In this document: one piece after another, positions 46,101-54,703 of the stretch
Numbering within the stretch: position 1 is the stretch's first letter
Layout: the number at the start of each line of letters is the position of its first letter
NCBI RefSeq assembly: GCF_045038035.1
Contig: NZ_CP173427.1
Span: forward strand, 1,612,001-1,676,000
Source: Paenibacillus_F chitinolyticus_A
GTDB taxonomy: Bacteria; Bacillota; Bacilli; Paenibacillales; NBRC-103111
Length of the DNA: 64,000 nt
Direction: 5' to 3'
Notes under the pieces: model-generated
Databases searched by the model: none
What the model saw: only the letters and a program-made list of their open reading frames with translations
What the model was told of the DNA's origin: nothing
Translations under genes and position numbers: made by a program

Positions 46101-47099
46101 GGCCTGATCGCAGGCAAGGATGGCGTCAAGCGGGTTCATCTGTTCTATGCGCCGATGGGAGCTTACGCCAATTTTGCGGATATCGAGAAGCGGGCGCCCG
46201 AGCTGGCCAAAATGCTGCAAAGCTTGACGGCCGCGGACAAAGATGCCTTCAGCCGTTTTCTTGAGGCGATCGATGCCTCCTTGTGGACGATTGATCCCCT
46301 ATCCGCAAGCAGCGACCGGAACGTGTCGGTCCTCGCGGGTAGGCCGCTTGCGCTCGTGCGCGCCAATCTGAAGCTGACGCTGGACGGCCCGGCCGCGAGG
46401 GATACCGGCTGGGCGGCCACCTTCAACCCGCCGCCGTCCGATTTTACCGGGAACGATTACGAGGTGAGGCTGGGCGACACGGAAATCCGGAAGGACGGCT
46501 TGATCGGCTACTTCCTTAACGGCGCTTACGACCGGTTTAACAGCGTCCACCCGCTTGAGGCGGGAGAGGAAGCGGCCGGTTATGTCCGGCCGATCGGACC
46601 CGGCAATTTCTTCTCGCTGCGGTTCGACGGCGTCCGGCAGGCCGAAGTGATGCTGCTGCTGGATCCGCGCGCTGCGGTTCACGCGGTCACGGGCATCGTT
46701 CCGGTGCAGGCTCTGGAGCTGCCTGCCCGCTTTACCGATCCCGTGCTGAGCGCGTTAAACCTTCAATTCCGGACGGGGCCGATCCTGACCGTGCTTCAGC
46801 CCGCTCCGGATAAGACGGCCGGGGGAGAGAACGAGCCGGCCGGCGTTATAACGCTCCCCGTTCCCTCGGATAACGGAGGACAGTGGGAGTGGCTGGAGCG
46901 GCAATCCCCGGCAGGCGGACCGCCCGTTTTTCTGACGTATACTTTGACCGAAATCGACCAGCAGGCCCGGCTGAACTCCCGGTCCTTGTCGCTGCGCGAA
47001 GGCACGCTGCGATTCCGGAGCAAGTCCGCTCAAGGGGCCGGAACCGAACCTTCGGAACCCGGCAAGAGGAACACATCGGAATCCGAATCTGAAAGCTAA
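43167..47099 (+). CDS. very large uncharacterised protein of the DUF6603 block
   Basis: 1310 residues; ATG with GTGGAGG. No signal peptide or transmembrane helix. The N-terminus (VPIDVSALAVNAYVWANQP) is followed by many Trp/Asp-rich stretches, a helical Ala/Lys segment near 430-450 and a beta-rich C-terminal half with PLGAYANFADIE-like segments. No family recognised. Its tail is Ser/Glu-rich. It lies between the 782- and 543-residue genes of the same block (62-base gap downstream with a ribosome site). Confidence 0.7.
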   Translation: MDNSTLLVPIDVSALAVNAYVWANQPFRRWEHNYTQVKSFGSSEPDPTDRGGGFAGNPDDHTGVYVHWTLPDALKHGVQDPVTRRVEFPLVPNRWLIVRFGGTSAGRVSKAYLVESDAPGGAGSAPYVFDPAVIEAWKGSKDPLRQQAGGRLGGSGRQIADVLGQVFDLSGWSEKGIEQLFVKAVAPGNPLFSAFQSHCSQVFSFRDPLDDAEPECAVSYLVAGWYSNHAEDPLQKCQSAKPSGSSPADAYKRQLAEFSWTVRKTAPTGSADGSAVPDGEVPQASLYHGMVLGVKWSRAGVLPTVKDKYKDPAGKGIHVAVGNTSADAFKAMIGRQLNDRAKNGDVKAQQLLAKMPDAAGLLEAFQYDMLHILDQPSGWDLLDLRIRQEWFGSKPGGYRWTVVDAESDRPDSLEERPPEEWLTALNVTQAALDEKLNELKAARRRLYDTWWKRGKFESYPAFARPDGLTEDQFAKALSAENDPSYDSSKPEGPDNIASLPRKIMDLFGEAGSLAGQGVPQPAEGDGRTPEEALAAGIEAFERAKRAQGELDADRNLKPVAGPRYWRANDPVVFISGAGSTGRISGPDSSLSCRLPAQIVGGIVSGADSVTAVELASALPKLPLSLSELASALQGDYIPPETALRLAGAVGLLLAEFFLLDPDNAPVISAGHPALTREIIAEHDPAHFQGILPAFLPKGWQQPWNPLLLKWVADWYPIGHANWTFDGTDYRYDGKAYGSNDRQIGGDILLTPQTSFLFRDRLKKLVRTRPSEAEDTDEGLLDQLDDLIDDIDDWDFISQSLGGFGSQLALRDTRVNRAPDPGLTFTFKDGGQKTLADLVGDEYHDLPYIRSTGDTLEFQGVRQGQFAFAYLAVYDAFGQVLEVIGDSGLSRSDVFEPILSEGLVPDAPIEARNAQRFIQLPPRPNQHIRLEFRLVDARDPGRFADLDSAANPVAGWLLPNHLNGSVSVYDAQGGAVGDVGLIAGKDGVKRVHLFYAPMGAYANFADIEKRAPELAKMLQSLTAADKDAFSRFLEAIDASLWTIDPLSASSDRNVSVLAGRPLALVRANLKLTLDGPAARDTGWAATFNPPPSDFTGNDYEVRLGDTEIRKDGLIGYFLNGAYDRFNSVHPLEAGEEAAGYVRPIGPGNFFSLRFDGVRQAEVMLLLDPRAAVHAVTGIVPVQALELPARFTDPVLSALNLQFRTGPILTVLQPAPDKTAGGENEPAGVITLPVPSDNGGQWEWLERQSPAGGPPVFLTYTLTEIDQQARLNSRSLSLREGTLRFRSKSAQGAGTEPSEPGKRNTSESESES

Positions 47100-47161
47100 A
47101 CCGTAAGCCAACCAAAAGCCAAACCATAAAAGGGCATTTTAACCCATGGAGGTTTCAAACG

Positions 47162-48793
47162 ATGAGCAAAGCTGATCTTCCCGCACTTTTGAATTACAGT
47201 GTGTTGACGTCACCGAGTCCCCTGCAGGCAAGTACGCGGAACTCTTCCGCTTTCGGCACCGTAACATTGGTCGTGACCCCTCCCCCCGGGGAGGAGGTTT
47301 ATTGTCCCGAAATCGATCTGTATATTCCTTCGGGGGCGCTTAGTCAGAAGGATATCTTTGACCCGGGGGTCAATACGGATAAGTGGCAGTACGCGGTCGG
47401 AAAGGTCGTCGAAGGCAGCGAGGTGGGACTGGCCGTCGGCATATCCTACATTCCGCTTAAATTCACGGCCAAGTCGTCGCAGGATTACCTGATCAACTAT
47501 CCGCTGATCTTGACGGTCGGCGTGGGCTCCGTCTCCGCCGCTCTCGGCGACATCCGCAACCTGCACATCCTGGAGACGTCCTCCTCGTTCTCCGGAGATT
47601 ATCAGCCGCGCGATCTGCCGTTCGGCTTGACGATCGGGCTGCCGGAGTTTTTCGTACGCAATTTTGTGGCGGGCGCCTACGACAGCTCCAAACCAGACAT
47701 CGTGCCGGGCGGCAGCTTCGCAAACGGCCAGGCATTCAAGCTGAGCTGGGAAGGCAACGCCAGCCAGTATCAGATTGTCACGACGGCTGGCTCCGCTCCG
47801 CTGTACAGCGGAACCGATAATTCTTTCGTCGTGACGAAGGGCCTCAGCCAGACGACCACCTTCATTCTCATCGCAAGCCGGACCGACGGGATTCGCGGCG
47901 AAACGTCGTATCTGTACGAAGCGGTGACCGTACACATCACGAACCCGGACGAGACGCCGAATACGTTGTCCGCGGCGGGAGACGTCACGACGGCCGCCGG
48001 ATTGAACGGCAAGACGCTCCAGGTGTCGGGCTCCGCGTCTTTGAAAGGCGGCGCGGACGTAACCGGCCCTCTGAACGCGAACGGCACGCTGAACGTAACC
48101 GGCACCGCAACGATGTCAGGCGGGACGGTTACGGGCCCTTTTACGGTGCAGGGCGCCGCTTCGCTGGGGAGTTCGTCCGTGCAGGGCGCACTGTCCGTCG
48201 GCGGTGCATCAACCTTGTCCGACACTACGGTTAAAGGAGCTTTAAGCGCTGCGGGCAGCGTAGGGATGCTCGGTTACAATCAGCGGATCAGTACCGGTAC
48301 GCATTTGGCGGGAACGGACGGCTTTGTGATCGGTTATGTCTACCTCCCGTGGCAACAGGTTTTATCGGTGGGCTGGATTTACGGAGGGACCGACGGATAT
48401 ATGGTGCAGACCACCGGCGGGAATACGGGAGGTTTCACCGGCAACTGGACGAAGTACAATTATTCGAACCCGAACACGTTTATGTTCCCCGTACGGAGGG
48501 GAGCAAGCTACTGGGTCGGCGAAAGCTTTTTCAAAGACAATCAGGTGAATCCGAGTACGTACTATTATTTTGTTCCTCTGGGAAACGGATCTAGCGGGGA
48601 AGAGGCGACGGTAAAAATCTCCGACGAAATTCCCGATGATATCGTTCTACCGCATGGAGGCCTGGAGAAAACGAACGGAGCGGATCGTGCAGAACGAGCG
48701 GAGCTCCTGACCCGGCTGCTGGAGGAAATTTTGGAGAGACCTATCGGGGAAGATAAGAAGAAAGCTCTGCTCGACGTGCTGGGAGCTCTTTAG
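47162..48793 (+). CDS. repetitive beta-rich protein, tail-fibre-like
   Basis: 543 residues; ATG with GGAGG upstream. The first 270 residues are beta-rich; residues 275-375 consist of short repeats of the form GxLxVxGxxTxxG (NGKTLQVSGSASLKGG, NGTLNVTGTATMSGG), which suggest a left-handed beta-helix or fibre stem. A compact C-terminal head follows with a short helical tail. The look is that of phage or tailocin fibre or adhesin proteins, without a signal peptide. As last gene of the block it may be the binding or structural part of a complex with the two preceding giant proteins. A terminator follows. Confidence 0.7.
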   Translation: MSKADLPALLNYSVLTSPSPLQASTRNSSAFGTVTLVVTPPPGEEVYCPEIDLYIPSGALSQKDIFDPGVNTDKWQYAVGKVVEGSEVGLAVGISYIPLKFTAKSSQDYLINYPLILTVGVGSVSAALGDIRNLHILETSSSFSGDYQPRDLPFGLTIGLPEFFVRNFVAGAYDSSKPDIVPGGSFANGQAFKLSWEGNASQYQIVTTAGSAPLYSGTDNSFVVTKGLSQTTTFILIASRTDGIRGETSYLYEAVTVHITNPDETPNTLSAAGDVTTAAGLNGKTLQVSGSASLKGGADVTGPLNANGTLNVTGTATMSGGTVTGPFTVQGAASLGSSSVQGALSVGGASTLSDTTVKGALSAAGSVGMLGYNQRISTGTHLAGTDGFVIGYVYLPWQQVLSVGWIYGGTDGYMVQTTGGNTGGFTGNWTKYNYSNPNTFMFPVRRGASYWVGESFFKDNQVNPSTYYYFVPLGNGSSGEEATVKISDEIPDDIVLPHGGLEKTNGADRAERAELLTRLLEEILERPIGEDKKKALLDVLGAL

Positions 48794-48889
48794 CCGGACA
48801 CATCGCGGTTACCTTTTGTTGTTAAAAAGATAGTCCGAGTTTGAATGTTTTGCGAAATATCGGATCTATCCATATGACCCGTCAAACAA

Positions 48890-48922
48890 AAACAGCCTCT
48901 TCTTGAAGGGGCTGTTTCTTTT
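48890..48922 (+). terminator. rho-independent terminator of the giant-gene block
   Basis: AACAGCC/GGCTGTT arms around a CTTCTTGAAG inner stem, then TTCTTTT. Confidence 0.8.
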
Positions 48923-48990
48923 GGCCTATATACAATAGGTCTATAGAAATAAAATCTTTTATATAATTGTCGAATTCAATAAAATTACTA

Positions 48991-49018
48991 TCAACATTTT
49001 GTCTGTTTTTGTCGATAA
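48991..49018 (+). promoter_or_regulatory. sigma-D-like (flagellar) promoter
   Basis: TCAA and GTCGATAA with 16-base spacing, against the B. subtilis sigma-D consensus TAAA - 15 - GCCGATAA (3/4 and 7/8 matches). It lies 45 bases upstream of the chemotaxis receptor, the usual class of sigma-D targets. Confidence 0.5.
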
Positions 49019-49062
49019 AGTAGATATCTATTTTTGGCGTACGCCGCTATAAGAGGGGGAGC

Positions 49063-51156
49063 ATGATGTTAAATAGCAAGGCAAAACGGGCACGCGGTGT
49101 CCTCGGCAAAATCAACTTGAACGGGTTGTTCGCCAAAATCATGCTGATATCGGTTGCTTGTATGACCATTCCGATGTTAATCGCGCTGTGGTTTGCAAGC
49201 GGCTCATCGGCCGATTCGCTCCAAGCTGAAGCAAGACAGTCCATGACGAACATCGTTTCGGAGAAGGTGAACCAGATGGATCTGGCTTTCACGAACTTAT
49301 CGTTAAGTTCTTCGACGATCGCGAACAATCCTTTTCTGATCAACACATTCAAGGAAATTAAAAAAACCGGCAATCCGAAAACGGAAAACGCGGCCGCCGC
49401 ATCCGCTTATCTCGGCAAGCTCATCACGGATGCGAACGGCCTGTATGAAAATATTTATGCCGCGTATAACAGCGCGATCGTGTCCGACGGCATCGGCGGG
49501 CAATCCGTGGGCATCGACATCGGGGTTGCTGAACTGGACAAGTCTCTGCTCGAAGGAATGAAGAAAGGTCCCGTCCTGTTCGGACCGGTCCAGTCTCCCG
49601 TAACCGGCGGCCCGATTATGGCGCTGCTGGCGCATATTCCCGACGGAAGTACGGATGCGATGCCCTCCATCGTAGGGACGGCGGTTGACTTGACGAAGCT
49701 GTCGGCGAATATCGTCCGGTCCACGGAGGAAGGCAACGTCAAGACGTTTATGATCAATGCGGCGGGAGTTCTCGTCGCTGCGGAAAACAGCAAAGAAGTG
49801 CTGAAATACGATATGACCAAAGCCGAAGGAGACGTTCCCGCCTTTTTCAAGGAAGTAAGCACGAATAAGAAGGGGATCGGGTACTTCACGCTGAACGGCC
49901 AACAGCAAATCGCTTCTTACGCCAAATCGGGCCTGCAGGATATGTACATTATTTCCTTCAAGCCGGTCGAAGAGTATATGCAGAATGTTTCGGCCCTGCA
50001 AAAAGGTCTGGTCATCGTCATTATCGGCAGTATTCTCGTATTTGCGGCTATTCTCGTGCTGCTTTCGTACCGGATTACGACGCCGATTAAAGTGGCGACG
50101 GGTCATTTGAAAGTCATCGCGAGCGGCGACTTCTCCCACCCGGTTCCGCAGAAATTTATGAAATCCAAAGACGAGACGGGCGTATTGCTGCAATCGATGC
50201 ACACGATGCAGTCTTCGATCAGCGACACGATCCGTACGGTTGTGGAAGAGTCGGACAAGCTTGGCGGCTCCGTAACGGCGGTAAGCAGTCATCTGACGGA
50301 TCTCAACAGCCAAATCCAGAACGTGTCCGGCACGACGCAGCAAATGGCCGCCGCCATGGAAGAAACGGCCGCTTCGACGGAAGAGATGAACCATTCGTCC
50401 GCAAGCATCCGCCAGTCCGTCGACCGGATTGCGGATCAGGCGAAGCAGGGCGAAGAGGCTTCGAAGGAAGTCAGCAAGCGGGCGGAAGATCTGCGCGAGA
50501 CCGCTGTCGCCTCGTCCGAACGGGCCGTTGAAATCGGCCGGCAGATGCGGGAGAAGCTGGAGAGCGCCATCGAGCAGTCCAGAGCCGTGGAGCAGATTCA
50601 GGTACTCGCGAGCTCCATTCTGGAGATTACGGCCCAGACCAATCTGCTTGCCCTGAACGCCAATATCGAGGCGGCGAGAGCAGGGGAAGCGGGCCGGGGG
50701 TTTGCCGTCGTAGCCGGCGAAATCCGCAAACTGGCCGAGGTATCGGGGAACTCCGCGAACAAAATCCGCGAAGTCGTCCAAATCGTCACCTCTTCGGTGC
50801 AGAACTTGAAGGCAAACTCCGAAAGCATGCTTGCCTTCATCGATACGACCGTTATCAACGACTACAACGCGATGGTGGAAACGGGCCGGCAGTACTACCG
50901 GGACGCGGAGTTTTACGAAAATCTGCTGGGCAGCTTCAACGCGACCGCGCATGAGCTGAGCCGGGCGATTCAGGACATGGCGCTCATGATCAACGAAATT
51001 TCGATCGCGAACAACGAATCGGCCGCCGGAACCGGGAATATCTCGGATCAAGCGAGCGTTGCGCTGGACAGCTCGGACAAAGTGCTGGATATTGTGGAAG
51101 GCACGAGAGAAAGCGCCGAACAGCTCAAGCAAACGATCGCCAATTTCAAAATATGA
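49063..51156 (+). CDS. methyl-accepting chemotaxis protein
   Basis: 697 residues. TM1 at about 25-45, an extracellular ligand domain at 46-310 (dCache-like by length), TM2 near 310-335, HAMP to about 390 and a long cytoplasmic signalling domain. The tip contains ITAQTNLLALNANIEAARAGEAGRGF, shortened here to the core AARAGEAGRGFAVVA, the conserved MCP hairpin that binds CheA and CheW. It senses an external ligand and controls flagellar rotation. It is monocistronic, with its own sigma-D-like promoter and strong terminator. The ligand cannot be predicted. Confidence 0.92.
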   Translation: MMLNSKAKRARGVLGKINLNGLFAKIMLISVACMTIPMLIALWFASGSSADSLQAEARQSMTNIVSEKVNQMDLAFTNLSLSSSTIANNPFLINTFKEIKKTGNPKTENAAAASAYLGKLITDANGLYENIYAAYNSAIVSDGIGGQSVGIDIGVAELDKSLLEGMKKGPVLFGPVQSPVTGGPIMALLAHIPDGSTDAMPSIVGTAVDLTKLSANIVRSTEEGNVKTFMINAAGVLVAAENSKEVLKYDMTKAEGDVPAFFKEVSTNKKGIGYFTLNGQQQIASYAKSGLQDMYIISFKPVEEYMQNVSALQKGLVIVIIGSILVFAAILVLLSYRITTPIKVATGHLKVIASGDFSHPVPQKFMKSKDETGVLLQSMHTMQSSISDTIRTVVEESDKLGGSVTAVSSHLTDLNSQIQNVSGTTQQMAAAMEETAASTEEMNHSSASIRQSVDRIADQAKQGEEASKEVSKRAEDLRETAVASSERAVEIGRQMREKLESAIEQSRAVEQIQVLASSILEITAQTNLLALNANIEAARAGEAGRGFAVVAGEIRKLAEVSGNSANKIREVVQIVTSSVQNLKANSESMLAFIDTTVINDYNAMVETGRQYYRDAEFYENLLGSFNATAHELSRAIQDMALMINEISIANNESAAGTGNISDQASVALDSSDKVLDIVEGTRESAEQLKQTIANFKI

Positions 51157-51190
51157 CGGGAGGGCCGGAACAGCCCCCCGCATCACACGC

Positions 51191-51224
51191 CAAAAAAGCC
51201 TGCCGATCCGGCAGGCTTTTTTGG
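51191..51224. terminator. strong bidirectional terminator
   Basis: Perfect inverted arms AAAAAAGCCTGCC/GGCAGGCTTTTTT around a GATCC-like loop, after the chemotaxis receptor. Confidence 0.9.
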
Positions 51225-51280
51225 CGCAGGCCGCCCGAGGACGGGGGGACTACCTGGTCCTACTCCAAGGTGTGACGCCG

Positions 51281-51403
51281 GGCAGCTATGCGTACTCGTC
51301 CATGACGGTTTTGCCGGACAAGAGCATCGGCCTTCTCTACGAAGGGGAATCCGGCCAGATTTTGTTCACCCGCTTTAATCTGGACTGGATTAAAAATCCG
51401 TAA
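51281..51403 (+). pseudogene. C-terminal fragment of an exo-sialidase-like gene
   Basis: About 40 codons (SYAYSSMTVLPDKSIGLLYE to FTRFNLDWI) that match the end of bacterial sialidases, where the YSSLTVLPDGSIGLLYE and FxRFNLEWL segments recur. The frame upstream runs straight into the terminator of the previous gene; there is no start and no N-terminal domain. It is a deletion remnant. The next gene is also a broken sialic-acid-type gene. Confidence 0.7.
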
Positions 51404-51502
51404 GCCTGTAGGCCGCGGCAGGCGGTGTACTCCCGTCATGCGGCGCTAAACCGAGCGCAGGGAGCTGCGTTCGGAATTTGATAAGCGAAGGTGCGGAACG
51501 AA

Positions 51503-51987
51503 ATGATATTGGGAAGCCTGAACAACTGGAAGCGGGACCGTAAGTTTGCGCATCCCGCGCTGGCGGCTGTCGTGGACCGGCTGCAAAAAGTTCAGTTTCG
51601 GGAGCTGGAAAACGGCAAGCATCCGGTCAAGGGAGAGGAGATTTTCTTTACGATCATGAAGCTGGAAGCCAAAGATCCCGCCGAAGCAAAGGCGGAAAAG
51701 CACGAGCGCTACATCGACGTTCATTTCCTTCTGGAAGGGACGGAGACTATCGGATGGCCGGCGGATAAAGGAAAGAGCGCGGCAGCGGAGCGCAACCGGA
51801 GCAGGATTATATCTTGTTCGAACCCGCCGCGGAAGAAGAACGCCTCCGGCTGACTCCGGGAATGTATGCCGTATTCTTCCCGGAGGACATCCACCGGCCC
51901 GGTTTGAGGAGCGGAGACGGGGAACCCGCTTCCCCGATTCGCAAAGCGGTGTTCAAAATCAGTACGGCCTTGTTTGATCAAGCTTAA
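51503..51987 (+). pseudogene. frameshifted YhcH/YjgK/YiaL-family gene
   Basis: The ATG at 51503 opens a frame encoding MILGSLNNWK and a HERYIDVHFLLEGTETIGW segment, then the sequence switches to another frame between 51770 and 51805, where it continues EQDYILFEPA, LTPGMYAVFFPEDIHRPG and ends at TAA 51987. Joined, the product is the YhcH/YjgK/YiaL cupin of about 155 residues. Such proteins belong to sialic acid and sugar catabolism. The PEDIHRPG motif carries the family's His. The frameshift inactivates it unless it is a sequencing error. Confidence 0.82.
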
Positions 51988-51992
51988 ACGAA

Positions 51993-52028
51993 GAGACTGC
52001 GATGAGCCATCATTGCAGTCTTTTTTTC
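51993..52028 (+). terminator. rho-independent terminator
   Basis: AGACTGC/GCAGTCT arms, seven T residues. Confidence 0.85.
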
Positions 52029-52122
52029 GTCTATTTCGTCTAAGGAATGAAAGATTGTTTGGGAGGGAAAAGCAGGAAGCCGCCTCGGGCGGATCGAAAG
52101 TAGATACAACCCAATACAGAGA

Positions 52123-52136
52123 GCAGGTTAACCTGC
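52123..52136. promoter_or_regulatory. 14-base perfect palindrome upstream of the phosphoesterase gene
   Basis: GCAGGTTAACCTGC, 23 bases before the GTG start at 52159 and just ahead of the GGAGG. It may be an operator or an RNA hairpin that affects initiation. Confidence 0.4.
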
Positions 52137-52158
52137 CGGACTTACGGAGGACAAACGT

Positions 52159-52890
52159 GTGGACAAAATAGCGATCCTGTCAGACATTCACGGAAACATA
52201 CCGGCGCTGGAAGCCGTGCTGGAAGATATCCGGCGCAAAGACATCGCGAGAATCTTTTGCCTGGGCGACCTGATAGGCAAAGGACCGCATGGCGATAAGG
52301 CGGTCGATCTGATCCGCCGGCACTGCGAGGAGGTTGTGAGCGGGAACTGGGACGATTTCATCGCCCGGGACACGGAGATCGAGGATCTGAAGTGGCATCA
52401 GAACGTGCTCGGGGAAGAGCGGCTGGAATACTTGGCGGGGCTGCCTTTTTCGCTCGAATTTTATATGAGCGGCAAATACGTGCGGCTGTTCCACGCTTCG
52501 CCCCGGAGCCTGTACGAGCGCGTGCAGCCGTGGGACGAGCCGGAGAAGCGGCTTTCCCTGTTCGAATCGTCGGATAAATGCCGGGAGCGGATTCCCGCCG
52601 ATATCGTCGGTTACGGCGATATCCATAACGCGTATCTCCAGCATTTGTACGGCAAAGTGCTGTTCAATGTAGGAAGCGTCGGAAATCCGCTCGATCTGCC
52701 CCAGGCTTCCTACGTCGTTCTGGAGGGAAGTTTCGATTGCCGGACGGCGGCCCCTCTTGAAATCCGGTTCGTAAGAGTTCCTTACGATATCGAGCGCTCG
52801 GTCAGCCAGGCCGTGGAGTCGGGCATGCCCGCGCTGGATGCCTATATCAAAGAGCTTCGTACCGCGAGATACCGGGGCATCAAAGACTAG
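52159..52890 (+). CDS. calcineurin-like metallophosphoesterase (YfcE-type)
   Basis: 243 residues from a GTG start with ACGGAGG upstream. Metal-binding motifs in order: SDIHGN (Asp9, His11), LGDLIGKGP, SGNWDD, HASP and GYGDIHN followed by NVGSVGNP. Family members are cytoplasmic phosphodiesterases or phosphatases; some act on cyclic nucleotides or dinucleotide polyphosphates. In GDIHN an Asp is found where many relatives have His (GHTH), which may alter metal affinity. Stands alone, with its own leader. Confidence 0.85.
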   Translation: MDKIAILSDIHGNIPALEAVLEDIRRKDIARIFCLGDLIGKGPHGDKAVDLIRRHCEEVVSGNWDDFIARDTEIEDLKWHQNVLGEERLEYLAGLPFSLEFYMSGKYVRLFHASPRSLYERVQPWDEPEKRLSLFESSDKCRERIPADIVGYGDIHNAYLQHLYGKVLFNVGSVGNPLDLPQASYVVLEGSFDCRTAAPLEIRFVRVPYDIERSVSQAVESGMPALDAYIKELRTARYRGIKD

Positions 52891-52913
52891 AGCAGACGGG
52901 GGAACTTACGCTC

Positions 52914-53438
52914 ATGGACGATTATCTTTCACTGAACGCGGTCGTCTGGCTGTTCCTTGCGGCGTTTATGATTCACGATTTCGAAGAAATCATTTTTGTG
53001 GAGTCGTGGATGAACAGAAACTACGCGAGGCTTCGGCCGAGAGTCCCGGGACCGGGACAAAAATTGTTCAAGGACATGTCGAACGTGAAATCCTCGCAGT
53101 TTGCCGTGGCCGTGTTTGTTGAATTTATTCTGTTTATCCCGGTCACGTATTTGGCGGCCGAGAGGGGAATTTGGGCCTTGTTTATCGGGTTCAATGCGCT
53201 CCTGTTCGTGCATGTATTTACCCATCTGGGACAGTCGGTCCTGCTGAGATCCTACACACCGGGTGTAGTGACCGCCGTCGCGGTAAGCCTGCCCTACTCG
53301 GTTTATTTGTTTTACAGGCTGCTCCGGGACGGAGCGGCAACTTGGCAGGACCTGCTGACCTGTGCGCCGCTGGGGCTGCTTTTGCTGCCTGTCGTGCTGG
53401 CGGGGCATAAGCTCGGGAAGAAGGTCGTGCCCGATTGA
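52914..53438 (+). CDS. HXXEE-domain membrane protein
   Basis: 174 residues; several hydrophobic helices (about 8-24, 60-80, 82-105, 115-135, 140-160). The HDFEEIIF motif near residue 22 gives the HXXEE name of the family. Function unknown. The ATG is 24 bases after the phosphoesterase stop; ribosome site GGGGGAA. Confidence 0.8.
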   Translation: MDDYLSLNAVVWLFLAAFMIHDFEEIIFVESWMNRNYARLRPRVPGPGQKLFKDMSNVKSSQFAVAVFVEFILFIPVTYLAAERGIWALFIGFNALLFVHVFTHLGQSVLLRSYTPGVVTAVAVSLPYSVYLFYRLLRDGAATWQDLLTCAPLGLLLLPVVLAGHKLGKKVVPD

Positions 53439-53548
53439 AAGCGTGTATGCGGCCGCAATAGCAGACAGCGCCATTAAGATTTACCGGAACCGATTTCGTT
53501 CGGCAAATACGCCGGTTATAGGCGGGGAAGATTAAGGAGAACCGTGAC

Positions 53549-54289
53549 ATGAAGAGATGGTCTGGAATCAGGAAAGCGAAAGTGGCGGACGTGTTGTTGG
53601 TGCTGACATTTTTGAGCTCTCCTTTTTTGTTTAGAGGACGGTTCGGGATGATGCTTTTTTGCGCCGCAGTCGTCCTTCTCCTGATCATCAGGAGGATTGA
53701 TTTTAGCAAGCGCGTGAGGCTGCGAAAGACGCTGTGGGCGGGCTCTCTTCTGGTCGTCCTTTCTTTTGCGGTCGTGGAATCGTTCGTGGTCTCGCAAATG
53801 GGCGCCGACGAAGCCGAAACATCGGGAGCGGACACCGTCGTTATTTTGGGATCGGGCCTGAAAGGATTCGAGGTGTCGCTCACGCTTCAGCAGAGACTGG
53901 ATGCGGGGTTCGCTTACGTTTCCGGGAAGAAGGACATCACCGTAGTCGTATCGGGCGGTCAAGGCCCGGGCGAAAATGTGCCGGAAGCGGTGGCTATGAG
54001 GGACTACCTGGTGAAGAAAGGAATCGCGGAGAACCGGATTCTTCTCGAAAGCAGATCGACAAGCACCCGCGAAAATTTGAGGTTTACCAAAGCCGTTTTG
54101 AACGAAAAGGGCATCCACGATCCGAAAATCCTCATTGTCACAAGCGACTATCACATGTACCGGGCCAAGCTGCTGGCGAAACGGGAGGGCTATGAAGCGT
54201 ACGGCCTTTCGAGCCCGTCACCGGTGCATCTCAAACCGATTAATATGATCCGGGAATACTTCGCCATGATCAAGACATGGGTAAGTTGA
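53549..54289 (+). CDS. YdcF-family (DUF218) membrane protein
   Basis: 246 residues. Two hydrophobic segments at the N-terminus (about 10-30 and 55-80) are followed by the DUF218 domain: TVVILGSGLKG, VVVSGGQGPGE, ESRSTSTRENL and VTSDYHMYRAK. Family members such as SanA and YdcF are linked to envelope homeostasis. Ribosome site AAGGAGA. The conserved Gly-Gly and Glu-Asn positions are intact. Confidence 0.87.
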   Translation: MKRWSGIRKAKVADVLLVLTFLSSPFLFRGRFGMMLFCAAVVLLLIIRRIDFSKRVRLRKTLWAGSLLVVLSFAVVESFVVSQMGADEAETSGADTVVILGSGLKGFEVSLTLQQRLDAGFAYVSGKKDITVVVSGGQGPGENVPEAVAMRDYLVKKGIAENRILLESRSTSTRENLRFTKAVLNEKGIHDPKILIVTSDYHMYRAKLLAKREGYEAYGLSSPSPVHLKPINMIREYFAMIKTWVS

Positions 54290-54314
54290 TTCGGGGAAAG
54301 GAGGCGCCAACGAA

Positions 54315-54671
54315 ATGACCTTAACGGGAATAACCCCTATTTTGCGCATATTCGATGAAACGAAAGCCAAACAATTTTATGTGGAGTTTCTCGAGTTCAC
54401 GCTGGATTGGGAACATCGCTTCGAGCCCGGCATGCCTTTGTACATGCAGATTTCCCGGGATGAAATCGTTCTTCAACTCAGCGAGCATTACGGAGATTGC
54501 AGCCCCGGAGCGGCGCTCCGGATTGCGGTTTCCGGCGTAGAAGATCTGCAGAAGGCGCTGATCGGCAAAAATTATCCCTACGCCAAGCCCGGGATCGAGC
54601 TTACGCCATGGAAAGCCAAAGAATGTACGGTAACCGACCCCTTCGGGAATAAACTGATTTTCTTCGAATAA
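54315..54671 (+). CDS. glyoxalase-fold protein (VOC superfamily)
   Basis: 118 residues in two beta-alpha-beta-beta-beta halves: ITPILRIFDETKAKQFYVEFLEF and the second half ending DPFGNKLIFFE, the usual VOC ending. Resembles short bleomycin-resistance-like or glyoxalase superfamily proteins. Metal ligands are not clear, so a binding function is as likely as catalysis. Followed by a terminator. Confidence 0.8.
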   Translation: MTLTGITPILRIFDETKAKQFYVEFLEFTLDWEHRFEPGMPLYMQISRDEIVLQLSEHYGDCSPGAALRIAVSGVEDLQKALIGKNYPYAKPGIELTPWKAKECTVTDPFGNKLIFFE

Positions 54672-54703
54672 GTAAAAGTAAACAGGCTGCGCATTTAAAA
54701 ACG

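Noticed and set aside
49303..51186. Long open frame antisense to the chemotaxis receptor gene (minus strand, over 600 codons)
   Set aside because: It is opposite a clear MCP gene with canonical motifs; the open frame is caused by GC-rich codon use, and the translation has no recognisable domain or ribosome site.
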